A DNA stretch of 64,000 nt from Robiginitalea sp. (lineage in GTDB: Bacteria > Bacteroidota > Bacteroidia > Flavobacteriales > Flavobacteriaceae): NCBI GenBank assembly GCA_024642005.1, contig JAHECA010000013.1, forward strand, positions 1-64,000. The letters are read 5' to 3'. This document shows, piece by piece, positions 36,623 through 44,723 of this stretch. The notes beneath the pieces are model-generated. The model did not search any database. It saw only the letters and a program-made list of their open reading frames with translations, and had not been told where the DNA came from. The translations under genes were made by a program, and so were the position numbers. Position 1 is the first letter of the stretch, and the number at the start of each line of letters is the position of its first letter.

Positions 36623-36806
36623 GTTCGGTGCAAATTGAAGACAGGACTGCCCCAGGCCAACCGTTAAAGTGCTGGCAATGAACACACAACGATTTGACAC
36701 GTTTCCTGCCGGAAGGGTGTAGCATCCCTGGGCATCCCGCGAACGGCATGCTTTTGAAACGCAGAATCGCTATGTAAACTGGATAGGAGCCTGACTGGGT
36801 TCCGAG

Positions 36807-36827
36807 CCTGTAGTTTTTACCTACAGG
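36807..36827. promoter_or_regulatory. CCTGTAG-N7-CTACAGG palindrome, possible operator
   Basis: A perfect seven-base inverted repeat with a seven-base T-rich spacer, 222 bases upstream of the LuxR-type start. LuxR/NarL proteins bind inverted repeats of similar size, so autoregulation is possible. This is inference from symmetry only. Confidence 0.3.
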
Positions 36828-36881
36828 GTAGGCAGCGTTTCATCGGGTGCACATCCCATTTACGCGCTGGCCACCTGGGTC

Positions 36882-36983
36882 TCAAAAGGAAAGGCCGGAT
36901 AGTCGACAAATGGTCTGCTGAAGATCGGCAAGGGGTCTGCCTGCAGACAGGCCATGCTTTCGGGGGTAAAAGTAGGTCGTCAT
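36882..36983 (-). CDS. Possible 33-residue peptide
   Basis: ATG at 36983 to TGA. The peptide begins MTTYFYPRKHGLSAGRPLAD and is mildly basic with no membrane segment. The only support is its leader: ACAACCC, then AACCCC and AAATC stretches just before the ATG, similar to the leaders of the LuxR-type, PorP and PD40 genes, plus a TACTTTG stretch farther upstream. It could equally be a decayed gene start. Confidence 0.25.
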   Translation of the reverse strand: MTTYFYPRKHGLSAGRPLADLQQTICRLSGLSF

Positions 36984-37163
36984 GATTTTAAGATTTGGGG
37001 TTCTGATTTGGGTTGTAATGTATCTTGAGCCAAAGTAAGAACTCCGGGCGGTCCATCCCAGCAAATGCAGGAATTTTCGACATAATGCACGTAGGGTATG
37101 CATTTGGTCGGAATTCCAGTCAAAAACAGACCAGGCGGTTTGTAAAAAGGCCGTAAACGAAAC

Positions 37164-37191
37164 AAGCCATCTGCCTTTAGACAGATGGCTT
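37164..37191 (-). terminator. Intrinsic terminator of the PD40/PorP operon
   Basis: Perfect ten-base stem (AAGCCATCTG / CAGATGGCTT) with an eight-base loop. On the minus strand it is followed by GTTTCGTTTACGGCCTTTTT, T-rich as expected for termination of the PorP-SPOR transcript. Confidence 0.65.
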
Positions 37192-37201
37192 AGTTCATCA
37201 G

Positions 37202-37319
37202 TAGCTGCGGGCGCCCACTCCGGAAGGAGCCCGCCTGGGCGGAGGGCGGTGCGGGCAATTCTTGGGGCGAACCCGGCACCGTCCCGGTTTAGGCGGTCCG
37301 GAGTGGCGTTCCCGTAGCT
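37202..37319. repeat. Large imperfect inverted repeat in the PorP 3' region
   Basis: Arms at 37202-37223 and 37298-37319 pair through AGCT, CGGG and CACTCCGG blocks, enclosing a very GC-rich interior with further CCCGCC/GGCGG pairing. It sits between the PorP stop and the terminator, so it would be transcribed as a structured 3' tail. Confidence 0.5.
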
Positions 37320-37328
37320 GGCAGAAGG

Positions 37329-38987
37329 TTACTGGTCCTGGTACGATACATCGGCAGTAGCTACGGGGTTGTAGACCTGCATGATCCACTTTTCGTCCCC
37401 GTACTGCCCACCCAGGTTAGATACATAGGCGTTGTCAGCATCCTTCTTCGAATTAAAATCGGCCAGATATACGTAATACAACCCGTTCTCTGTGTTATAG
37501 AATTGCTTTGCTTCCAACCCTTTCTCCTTCAGCTTTTTCATAAAAGCGTCCAGGTACGTCTTGTTTGAATACACATTCGCAATCAGGTAATAACCAGATG
37601 ATACCCCAACGACATCCGACCGATTTTTTGCTTTGATGGGTAATTCTTTAAACTCCCGCTTGGCAGCGGGGATATTGTTCTCCGGCTTAACAGGCTTCGG
37701 GCTTTCTGCCGTGGCCACCGCCGTCTGGACAGCCCTGCGGCCCAGGGCCGGGGAAGGGACTGCAGGATCGTTCTGTTGCCGCATCTCGCTGCGGATTGTG
37801 CGTACCAGGTTCTCGAATTTCTGTTCAAACAGGGCGGTACGAACCTGTTCGATGGAATCCTGACGGTACAGAATTTCGTCCAGGATCAGGCGGTTCTCGT
37901 AGGCCAGCGATTGTTCGCTCACCATCCGTTCTGCATCGTTTTGGGCGCGCATTTCCAGAATCTGCTCTTCGTAGTTGCGTACGATATCGTCTATTTGCTT
38001 GTCCTGGCTGTTGGAAGCGACCCGGTACACCGTACCGTTTTCTTCCTTAAAGGTATAGGCCAGCGAAAGTTCGTGGTTCCACCCCAGGTTGGCCGCATCG
38101 TCAGTTATGTTCTTCTCCATCAGATAGCCGAGGGAAAGCTTCTGGCTCAGGTTAAACCCAAGCCCCATAGACAGGCCGTACGAATCGTCGTAGGAAGTCT
38201 GGATCCACCCGTAATTGGGCAGGTCGAGCAAGAGCGAACCGATATAGGTAAAGCGATCCTGCACATCTTTTCCCATCTGCACCAGCGGCATAAGCCTGCC
38301 ATCTTCAAAAAGGCCGCTGGTTGCCTTAAACTCGTGCGTGTACTGTAGGGCAGCCTGCAGGTTCTGTGCGTCAAAGCCCGTAACCAGCTCATTGGTGGTC
38401 TGATTGTATTTGATCAGTTCGCGCCCGTACAGGGCGATGTCGAAGCGGCCCAATGACAGGGCAACTCCCGGCTGTACCGCAATCTGGCTCTGCTTGCTGG
38501 CCTCCTCAAGGGTCGGGTCGGTTTCCGGCGTCACAATCCGGTTCCGGTCCAGGCCCTGGCTAATATAAGTGATGTTGGTGCCGAAGGTGAGCTTGCTTTT
38601 ATCGCCCAGCCTTACAGCAGTAGCGTAGTTTGCATTGAACCCGAATTCCTGCATTACCCCTTCCCACTGGCCGTAAAGGCCGATGCCAAGGGCGGTACGC
38701 TCATTGAGTTTGTTGCTGAAGCCCAGGAAGTAGTTCTGCACATTATCTTCGAAGGCGGCGTACTGGTTGCGGTGCAGGATGTTCAGGTACGACTTGTTTT
38801 CACGTACCAGAGAAAAGGTCGGGTTAATCAGGAACCGGTTATAGACCAGCTGGTTGTGAAAAGGGCTCTTCACCTGAGCGGGTTCCTCAGGCTGCGCCTG
38901 CTGGCTCCTGGCGGGCGCCGCCCCGGCCGCGAGAGCCAGGAGGAGCGCAAGCGCCATGTTTTTATAATTTAAATCGTAGGCTTTCAT
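37329..38987 (-). CDS. PorP/SprF-family outer-membrane protein with C-terminal SPOR domain
   Basis: 552 residues. Signal peptide (MALALLLALAAGAAPARS inside a slightly longer N-terminus). Residues about 40-320 match PorP/SprF, the barrel proteins tied to type IX secretion ('SPFHNQLVYNRFLINPTFSLV', 'GFSNKLNERTALGIGLYGQW', 'GLSMGLGFNLSQKLSLGYLMEK'). Then comes a coiled coil (about 330-415), a Pro/Ala-rich linker, and an SPOR domain (about 470-545, 'GYYLIANVYSNKTYLDAFMKKLKEKGLEAKQFYN... YYVYLADF'), which binds denuded glycan strands of peptidoglycan. PorP plus SPOR would tie an outer-membrane complex to the wall. It follows the PD40 gene in one operon. The leader carries two ATACAACCCC repeats. 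Confidence 0.88.
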   Translation of the reverse strand: MKAYDLNYKNMALALLLALAAGAAPARSQQAQPEEPAQVKSPFHNQLVYNRFLINPTFSLVRENKSYLNILHRNQYAAFEDNVQNYFLGFSNKLNERTALGIGLYGQWEGVMQEFGFNANYATAVRLGDKSKLTFGTNITYISQGLDRNRIVTPETDPTLEEASKQSQIAVQPGVALSLGRFDIALYGRELIKYNQTTNELVTGFDAQNLQAALQYTHEFKATSGLFEDGRLMPLVQMGKDVQDRFTYIGSLLLDLPNYGWIQTSYDDSYGLSMGLGFNLSQKLSLGYLMEKNITDDAANLGWNHELSLAYTFKEENGTVYRVASNSQDKQIDDIVRNYEEQILEMRAQNDAERMVSEQSLAYENRLILDEILYRQDSIEQVRTALFEQKFENLVRTIRSEMRQQNDPAVPSPALGRRAVQTAVATAESPKPVKPENNIPAAKREFKELPIKAKNRSDVVGVSSGYYLIANVYSNKTYLDAFMKKLKEKGLEAKQFYNTENGLYYVYLADFNSKKDADNAYVSNLGGQYGDEKWIMQVYNPVATADVSYQDQ

Positions 38988-39010
38988 GGGGTTGTATCTT
39001 GGGGTTGTAT
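38988..39010 (-). repeat. Doubled ATACAACCCC leader repeat directly before the PorP-SPOR start
   Basis: Minus strand: ATACAACCCC, AAG, ATACAACCCC, then the ATG with no gap. A third, related AACCCCGAACCCCAT stretch lies just after the PD40 stop. Lying at the start codon, it covers the ribosome-binding position. Confidence 0.65.
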
Positions 39011-39080
39011 GAAAGGGTGTTATCGCTGCGGAGAGCCCGCAGGTACGAACAGCATACGATGGGGTTCGGGGTTTTAAAGA

Positions 39081-40358
39081 CTAGTCTTCGAACAGCGTAT
39101 TGGTGTAGGACGCCTCAGGCTGTACCGAAAGAATCTCCATAAATTCATACCGGTTCTGTGCCAGGCTGCCTTTATTGGTGTCGTAGTAGGAGAAGACCAG
39201 TTCGCGCAATTCCTGTCCGGGCATATCGCGGTTCGACATGACATAGGCCATGCCTTTGTCGGTCTGCAGGTTCAATGCAAATTCGTCTTCCCGGCTGTTA
39301 AAAGGGCTGCCAATGTTAACCGCCAGTCCAATGCTGCGGTTGGCCACCCGGGCGGCATACAAATCGAGCCCGCCGTATCCGTCGTGTCCGTCAGAGGCAA
39401 AAAAGAGGATGTCGTTGCCCACCAGACTGGGATACATGTCATTCTTGCGGGTATTGATCTTCTCACCCAGGTTGCGGGCAATCCCGGTGGTGCCGTCGGC
39501 ACGTATATCGGCCACATACAGGTCGTATTTGCCAAAGGTGCCGGGCATGTCAGAGGCAAAGTACAGGCGCCTTCCGTCGGCCGAAACAGCCGGATGCATG
39601 GCAGAGGCGTGTTTCGGAGCCACGGCTACCTCATGTACGTTGGCCCATTCCCCGTTGATTCGTTCAGCTTTGTAAATCTTGTGGACCAGCTGTTTTTTGC
39701 TGAAAATTCCATAAAGGGGTTGTACAAAGACTGCTTTGCTGAAATAGGCGGTACGCCCGTCGGCCGTAACAGCCACCGGAGGGAGATACGCATTCTGGGC
39801 AGCGTTCCTTTCGGACTCCATCTGCACCAGATCTGCTTCGGATAAGGCCCGCAGGGCATTTAGGCCTTCCGTATCCCGCAGGTGACCAGAACGGCCGAAG
39901 TCGGGCATATGATAATTTTCCGCCAGAGACCGGGTGAGCTCCACGGCATGGGAGCTGCGCTCGATCTGATAATCTTCACGGATCTTTGAAAACCAGTCGC
40001 GGTGGGCAGCCACTTCTGTATTGTCTACGATGCCGGCATTGTGCAGAGCGTACTGGTACCTTTCCTGATAGCTTGCAGGCACCTGGTCGGGGCCGCTGAG
40101 GTCAATCAGTTTCTGGTACCAGAAGGCAGCGGTCTGGTAATTTTCTGTCAGGAAATTGACATTTCCCAGGTCTTCATAGATTTCCTGTTCCGAATACCCC
40201 AGCTTTACCAGCTTCAGGTAATCGTCAATTCGTTTTTCGGCTTCCAGCCTGGTGGCCAGTTCCGAAGCGGAAGCGCTTTGCTTTTGAGCCTGCATGGAAA
40301 GCGACACCAGCAAGCAGAGGCTGCCGAGGATTGTTTTAATGGGGTTCAGGGTGTTCAT
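39081..40358 (-). CDS. TPR and PD40 beta-propeller surface protein
   Basis: 425 residues. Signal peptide (MNTLNPIKTILGSLCLLVSLSMQA), TPR-like helices (about 30-115, 'RIDDYLKLVKLGYSEQEIYEDLGNVNFLTENYQTAAFWYQKL'), then PD40 propeller blades (about 195-400: 'VAVTADGRTAYFSK', 'HPAVSADGRRLYFASDMPGTFGKYDLYVADI', 'YPSLVGNDILFFASDGHDGYGGLDLYAARV'). This is the front half of PorE-like or OmpA-family proteins of type IX secretion, but the C-terminal OmpA peptidoglycan-binding domain is missing. The next gene supplies an SPOR domain instead. The pair probably forms one envelope complex. Confidence 0.85.
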   Translation of the reverse strand: MNTLNPIKTILGSLCLLVSLSMQAQKQSASASELATRLEAEKRIDDYLKLVKLGYSEQEIYEDLGNVNFLTENYQTAAFWYQKLIDLSGPDQVPASYQERYQYALHNAGIVDNTEVAAHRDWFSKIREDYQIERSSHAVELTRSLAENYHMPDFGRSGHLRDTEGLNALRALSEADLVQMESERNAAQNAYLPPVAVTADGRTAYFSKAVFVQPLYGIFSKKQLVHKIYKAERINGEWANVHEVAVAPKHASAMHPAVSADGRRLYFASDMPGTFGKYDLYVADIRADGTTGIARNLGEKINTRKNDMYPSLVGNDILFFASDGHDGYGGLDLYAARVANRSIGLAVNIGSPFNSREDEFALNLQTDKGMAYVMSNRDMPGQELRELVFSYYDTNKGSLAQNRYEFMEILSVQPEASYTNTLFED

Positions 40359-40712
40359 AACACACAGATTTGGGGTTTGTTGAAGCCAAATTTCAAAAGA
40401 GTACGCCGCCCAGGGTTAATAATTTTTCATAGGTTTTGATGTTTTACTGATGATTTTTTGTTAAAATTTGAAATTTTACCTATGTATTTTTATCAGTTTC
40501 GGGAAAAGGCCCTGTTTCACCGGTAAACGGCCAGGGTCCTTTTCAATGCCATCACTTTTTGTTTTTCCTACCTGCAGTTAAACCTGAAAATCCTGCTTTT
40601 CGTCGACTGCCTAGGTACTCATTTCAAGTCGGAAGGGCATGCTATCTGCCTGCCTGACCCAGGTCATTGCCCGGCAGTTGTCCCCGTCGCTACCTTCACG
40701 AGAAACTGCAAG
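40359..40712. other. Divergent intergenic region with AT-rich palindromes
   Basis: 354 bases between divergent starts. It holds AAAATTTGAAATTTT (40463-40477, a perfect 15-base palindrome) enclosed by CATAGGT (40428-40434) and ACCTATG (40478-40484). The rest up to 40712 shows a GGCCCTG/CAGGGTC imperfect repeat near 40508-40536 and nothing else convincing. Confidence 0.55.
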
Positions 40713-41114
40713 ATGGGAACTCGCTCCCTTTACCGGGCCGCCGGATTATTCCTGCTTTATGTGCTGCTCCTGCTATTTGCCAGCTGCGGCCCCGTGGTCT
40801 ATACTTCCCATGCCGGGCCACCTCCCCCGCCCTGGTTTTACCCACACCGGGTTGAAGTGGTGCGCTACGTGTATTTCCCGGAGCTCCGGGTGTATTTTGA
40901 CCTGAGAACCCACTCCTACCTCTATCTCGAAGGCTCTGTCTGGACCCGCAACCGCGAGCTGCCGTCGCGCTACCGGCACCCCGACCTAAACAGATACCGG
41001 TACCAACGAATCCGCGGGTACGAGCAGGACGACATCAAGCCCTACGACGACCAGTCGCGCCGCAACAGCGGGCGAAGCAACCGCACCCGCGACGGGGGGC
41101 GCATCCAGCATTAA
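40713..41114 (+). CDS. Small lipoprotein of unknown function
   Basis: 133 residues with a lipoprotein signal ending in lipobox LFAS-Cys. A proline run (GPPPPPWFYP) follows, then an aromatic repeat pattern 'YVYFPELRVYFDLRTHSYLYLEGSVW' of a kind seen in short Bacteroidetes lipoproteins, where each phrase is a beta strand pair. The C-terminal third is charged and probably disordered (DDQSRRNSGRSNRTRDGG). It precedes the L,D-transpeptidase by 52 bases and may be co-transcribed with it, which hints at a wall-related job. Function unknown. Confidence 0.8.
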   Translation: MGTRSLYRAAGLFLLYVLLLLFASCGPVVYTSHAGPPPPPWFYPHRVEVVRYVYFPELRVYFDLRTHSYLYLEGSVWTRNRELPSRYRHPDLNRYRYQRIRGYEQDDIKPYDDQSRRNSGRSNRTRDGGRIQH

Positions 41115-41166
41115 GGCCAAACCCAGATCTCTGGCACCTGCTGTGCTTTACCCAATACTCCGACCA

Positions 41167-42147
41167 ATGACCCCTTTGTTCAGACCTGGCACATCGGAAG
41201 TACCTGTCCGCTTCTGGATAGGGGTGCTGCTGATTCTGGTTGCGTGCCGGAGGGGGGCGCAGGAACCCCCTGAGACCGAAACCCCTCAGGCTGAGGCGCA
41301 AGTTGTTGTCGAGATACCCCGGGCGGTAACCATAGGGCACTATTTCGAGTTTATGGATTCCCTGGTGGCCGCCTGTCAGGTACGCCTCGCCTATCCGATT
41401 TCGGAGCACCTTCTGGTACATGCCAACCCCTGGATAATGGATACCCTTGCGGCCTCTGACTATTACCGGCGCATGGCCCGCGATTCATTTGTATACGACC
41501 AGCGGCAACAGGTAGCACTGCCCGCCGGCAGCCGGCTGCTCCTGCCTGATCCTGCCCGGGCTTTTCAGCTTCAAGAGTATCTGAATGCCCTTCGGCTCGA
41601 TATCAACATCCCGGAATTTACCCTGCGTATTTATGAAGACAGCACGGAAGTATTCGCTTTTCCCATAAGAGTAGGCCAGAACCGGACCCGGTTTCTCGTA
41701 ATGAGCGGGATAGAGACCGACCTGCGCACCCACCCCGGAATTGGGCGCATCATCCGACATGAAAAGAACCCGGTTTTTTATAACCCGGTAGACGGCAAGC
41801 GGTACTCCAGCACCCGGCGCGACGACGGCCGGCGTACACTGATGCCCCGTATTCCCTGGCTGGAAACCGAGATCGACGGCCAGCGGAACGGGCAGCTCAT
41901 ACACCCCACCACAAATCCGGAAACCCTGGGCAGGGCCTATTCAAATGGGTGTATCGGCACCGAAGAAGCCGCCGCCTGGATCATTTATTACCACGCCCCC
42001 CTGGGAACCCGGATACAAATACGGTATGAACTGGACTTGCCCGATGGTACAACCGGTCACACCCGTTTAAGGGATATCTATGGATGGGATAAAACTCCTG
42101 AGAAAGGTCAGCAGCTCAGGAAGGTGCCGAACCCCGGCCCGAACTAG
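41167..42147 (+). CDS. L,D-transpeptidase (YkuD) family lipoprotein
   Basis: 326 residues from the ATG at 41167 (an in-frame GTG lies 24 bases upstream). Lipobox LVAC gives a lipid-anchored protein. The YkuD domain (about 140-290) holds His246 and the nucleophile Cys262 in 'YSNGCIGT', with the preceding 'GQLIHPTTNPETLG'. Such enzymes cross-link meso-diaminopimelate residues or attach proteins to peptidoglycan. The residue after Cys-Ile is Gly264, where the family usually has Arg, so activity should be confirmed. The stop shares a CTAG with the convergent desaturase gene. Confidence 0.85.
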   Translation: MTPLFRPGTSEVPVRFWIGVLLILVACRRGAQEPPETETPQAEAQVVVEIPRAVTIGHYFEFMDSLVAACQVRLAYPISEHLLVHANPWIMDTLAASDYYRRMARDSFVYDQRQQVALPAGSRLLLPDPARAFQLQEYLNALRLDINIPEFTLRIYEDSTEVFAFPIRVGQNRTRFLVMSGIETDLRTHPGIGRIIRHEKNPVFYNPVDGKRYSSTRRDDGRRTLMPRIPWLETEIDGQRNGQLIHPTTNPETLGRAYSNGCIGTEEAAAWIIYYHAPLGTRIQIRYELDLPDGTTGHTRLRDIYGWDKTPEKGQQLRKVPNPGPN

Positions 42148-43139
42148 TCAGGCTTTGCCACTGACACCAAATAGGCCTGCCGCGCTGCCCGGGCCGTCTT
42201 GTGGACGCCGGTATGGCTCCATCCCGGGGGCATGAACACATAGCGAATTTTATTCCAGAACCCTGGTGCGCGCACCACATCGCGGAACAGGGCGACGAAT
42301 TCCCCGAAATACACATCAAGGAAGTTGCCTGAATCTACGCCTCGGGTAATTCCGTATTCCACGGGTACCGGCCCCTGTTCTTCCTGGTAAGTCCCGAAAA
42401 CACGATCCCAGATATTGAGCAGGTTGCAATAATTGGTATCCATATAAAGCGGGTTGCGGGCGTGGTGTACCCGGTGGTGGGAAGGAGTCAGGATAAACCG
42501 GCCCACCCATCCGAAACGCGCGTCGCGCACCAAATTCTCCCCTACGTGTATAAAGGCCCCATAGGTGCCGTCTATAAACATAATGATAAAGAGCATTTCG
42601 GGGGGAACCCCAAGCAGGATACAGGTAGTGGTGCGGATGACATCGGCATAGGGGCCCTCCAGGAAAAAGTGGGCGTAGGTAACCGTCAGGTTCATATCTT
42701 CCGGGGCGTGGTGGGTACTGTGCAGGCACCAGAACAACCGTACCTTGTGCGCCAGGAAGTGATAGATGAAGTGCCCGAACTCCCAGACCACATAACCGTA
42801 TAAGAAGCCATACCAGGCCATGGGCGCTTTAAAAAGTGCCAGCGGCTGGAATAATCCGATGCAATAGGCCACCATGGCAATGGAAATAAAGCGACCTACG
42901 ATGCGGTTGAAGACATAAATCAGGAAATTGACCTTATATACGCGGGCCTGGGGCTTCTTGTAAAAAATACCCAGGGCCAGTTCGAGGAGTACCAGCAAGG
43001 GGATGATGGGCACGATAAAGGCTGTTATGCCCTCATAGGTGCGAAAGGCCTCGAAATCGCCGGCCTGCAATATTTCCAGGGCCCGGGAGATGCCCAGAAA
43101 GCCGATGATTTCATCCAGAAGAGTCTGTAGTATTTCCAT
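42144..43139 (-). CDS. Sterol desaturase/fatty acid hydroxylase superfamily protein
   Basis: 331 residues with about five membrane helices. The di-iron His boxes are complete: HFIYH, HSTHH and HHRVHH, preceded by 'YGYVVWEFG' and followed by 'NPLYMDTNYCNLLNIWDRVFGTY'. These membrane enzymes hydroxylate or desaturate lipids, carotenoids or alkylglycerols using O2. The product cannot be fixed from sequence; the long 'RNPLYMDTNYCNLLNIWDRVFGTY' region fits the alkylglycerol monooxygenase/sterol desaturase side of the family. No partner genes are adjacent. Confidence 0.88.
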   Translation of the reverse strand: MEILQTLLDEIIGFLGISRALEILQAGDFEAFRTYEGITAFIVPIIPLLVLLELALGIFYKKPQARVYKVNFLIYVFNRIVGRFISIAMVAYCIGLFQPLALFKAPMAWYGFLYGYVVWEFGHFIYHFLAHKVRLFWCLHSTHHAPEDMNLTVTYAHFFLEGPYADVIRTTTCILLGVPPEMLFIIMFIDGTYGAFIHVGENLVRDARFGWVGRFILTPSHHRVHHARNPLYMDTNYCNLLNIWDRVFGTYQEEQGPVPVEYGITRGVDSGNFLDVYFGEFVALFRDVVRAPGFWNKIRYVFMPPGWSHTGVHKTARAARQAYLVSVAKPD

Positions 43140-43332
43140 GGCAGTTATCTTGGAGGAAAGATAAAAAAATATCCAGGCGCCCTGCAGCCTTCCTAATCCC
43201 TTTTCCTACCTGCTCCGGTAGAATCCACAAAGGGCTGTTCGCCCGACAAAATGACTTTGGTCAGCCCTCAGGTCGCAGGTATCTGCGTTCTTTGCAGTGA
43301 TGAGTCCGAACCGTTAACCCAAAAAACTAATA

Positions 43333-43719
43333 ATGGAATACTACTTCAGCAAAACACTGCAACAGCCTTTTGATGCCGTGGTCGAAAAAGTGACCGAGGA
43401 ACTAAAAAAGGAACAGTTTGGCGTTCTGACCCAGATCAACGTGCAAGAAACGCTCAAAAAGAAAATTGATGTAGACTTCAAACCCTACCTTATTTTAGGT
43501 GCCTGCAACCCGCATTACGCCTATAAAGCCCTGAGTGCCGAAGACAAGATAGGCACCATGCTGCCTTGCAATGTAATCGTGCAACAGGTAAACCCGACCA
43601 CGGTCGAAGTGGCGGCCATTAACCCCATTGCCTCCATGCAGGCCGTAAAGAATGAGGCCCTCGGGGAAATTGCGCAGGATGTTACCGAGAAGCTGAAGCG
43701 GGTGGTGAGCAATTTGTAG
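43333..43719 (+). CDS. DUF302 domain protein
   Basis: 128 residues, a single DUF302 domain: 'FDAVVEKVTEELKKEQFGVLTQINVQETLKKKIDVDFKPYLILGACNPHYAYKALSAEDKIGTMLPCNVIVQQ'. There is no signal peptide, so it is cytoplasmic. The conserved Cys of 'GACNPHYA' and 'LPCN' are present. Function is unknown for the family, which often appears near sulfur or metal genes. A two-domain DUF302 lipoprotein gene converges from the other side, so the pair may be related in role. Confidence 0.9.
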   Translation: MEYYFSKTLQQPFDAVVEKVTEELKKEQFGVLTQINVQETLKKKIDVDFKPYLILGACNPHYAYKALSAEDKIGTMLPCNVIVQQVNPTTVEVAAINPIASMQAVKNEALGEIAQDVTEKLKRVVSNL

Positions 43720-43838
43720 GTCTGTATCTCATGGAATACGCCTCATTGAGCAGGGCGTTCGCAAAAGCCGTGACGATGCTTTGAGCCACTGCGGCCGTCG
43801 AGCCATCCTATTGCCCGATTCCCGTTTTGCAGTAGCAA

Positions 43839-44723
43839 CTATTCGGTTATTGCTTCTTCAAACACGCTTTTCAACCGGCGGTTGATTACTCTTTGAGGGA
43901 TTGTCGAAGTGTCATAGTACAATTCCGAGAACGCAACGATATCATTGTAGGCGATGAATACCCCGTTGTCCTTCTCAAATACCAGCAGTTTCTGGCAAAA
44001 GGCGTCGAGGCCGAGCTTAGGGCATTTGTTCATAGCTTTTCCCCCTGGTTCAGGGGCCCCAAAAAGAATGAGCGTGGTCGGCTTTACATCTATGTCGTAT
44101 GGGGCTGCCTCATTTTTGAAGTCAATTTCTCCAAATACCTCGGTATCGCCCTGCCCCTGAATGGCCTTCATCAGATTTCCCAAGGTGGTCTGAAAATCAA
44201 AATCGGACTTTGTGACCACAAGACCAAAATTTTTATCTATCCCGCTCAAATCGGTGGCTGAAAAAATTTCTCGCGAGAAAGACTTTGTAACAGAAGTGAT
44301 GTCGGCGCTATAATCCCTTAGATCATTTTGGGATAAGCCATGTCTTAGCATAATGAACTCCGGTGAGGTGAAGGCAATACGTGCCCCGGCCAAATCCGGT
44401 TCCGAATAACACAGTACCTTGTAGGGCAGGTCGATACCGGCCAAGGGATTTAGTTGTATCAGCCTGGAATTGACTTCCGGGTTCGAAAAAATGGTGACAA
44501 TGGAGGGAGGTGTATATACGCCTTCCGATTCCGCCAGACGCGAATGATCAATACGAGCGATCATTTCGAAGTTAGACATCGCGCTATCCAGGCGCATAAC
44601 GACCTGATCTACTTCCAATCGAATAACCTGGCCTTCTTCCGTTTCAAATATCTTGGGTGATGTATTACATGATTGGATGAGGCATCCCAGGAAAATATAC
44701 AGGAAAACAAGTGACTTCTTCAT
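43839..44723 (-). CDS. Lipoprotein with two tandem DUF302-like domains
   Basis: 294 residues from the ATG at 44723 (in-frame start at 44741 less likely). Lipobox LIQSC. Two DUF302-like repeats are visible: 'PSIVTIFSNPEVNSRLIQLNPLAGIDLPYKVLCYSE' (about 80-125) and 'PTTLILFGAPEPGGKAMNKCPKLGLDAFCQKLLVFE' (about 215-260). Each has the NP.....L.....GLDLP.K.L pattern. This makes it an envelope counterpart of the cytoplasmic DUF302 gene next to it. Codon use is AT-richer than average here. Function unknown. Confidence 0.78.
   Translation of the reverse strand: MKKSLVFLYIFLGCLIQSCNTSPKIFETEEGQVIRLEVDQVVMRLDSAMSNFEMIARIDHSRLAESEGVYTPPSIVTIFSNPEVNSRLIQLNPLAGIDLPYKVLCYSEPDLAGARIAFTSPEFIMLRHGLSQNDLRDYSADITSVTKSFSREIFSATDLSGIDKNFGLVVTKSDFDFQTTLGNLMKAIQGQGDTEVFGEIDFKNEAAPYDIDVKPTTLILFGAPEPGGKAMNKCPKLGLDAFCQKLLVFEKDNGVFIAYNDIVAFSELYYDTSTIPQRVINRRLKSVFEEAITE

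Larger units (their letters stand above)
36586..37328. other. 743-base region without a confident gene
   Basis: Holds, reading leftwards on the minus strand from the PorP stop: a large imperfect inverted repeat (37202-37319), an intrinsic terminator (37164-37191), a promoter-like stretch, a 33-codon open frame preceded by the ACAACCC leader (36882-36983), a CCTGTAG/CTACAGG palindrome (36807-36827), and the doubled ATACAACCC repeat just before the LuxR-type start. Base composition is similar to coding regions, so undetected small genes or RNA are possible. Confidence 0.6.
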
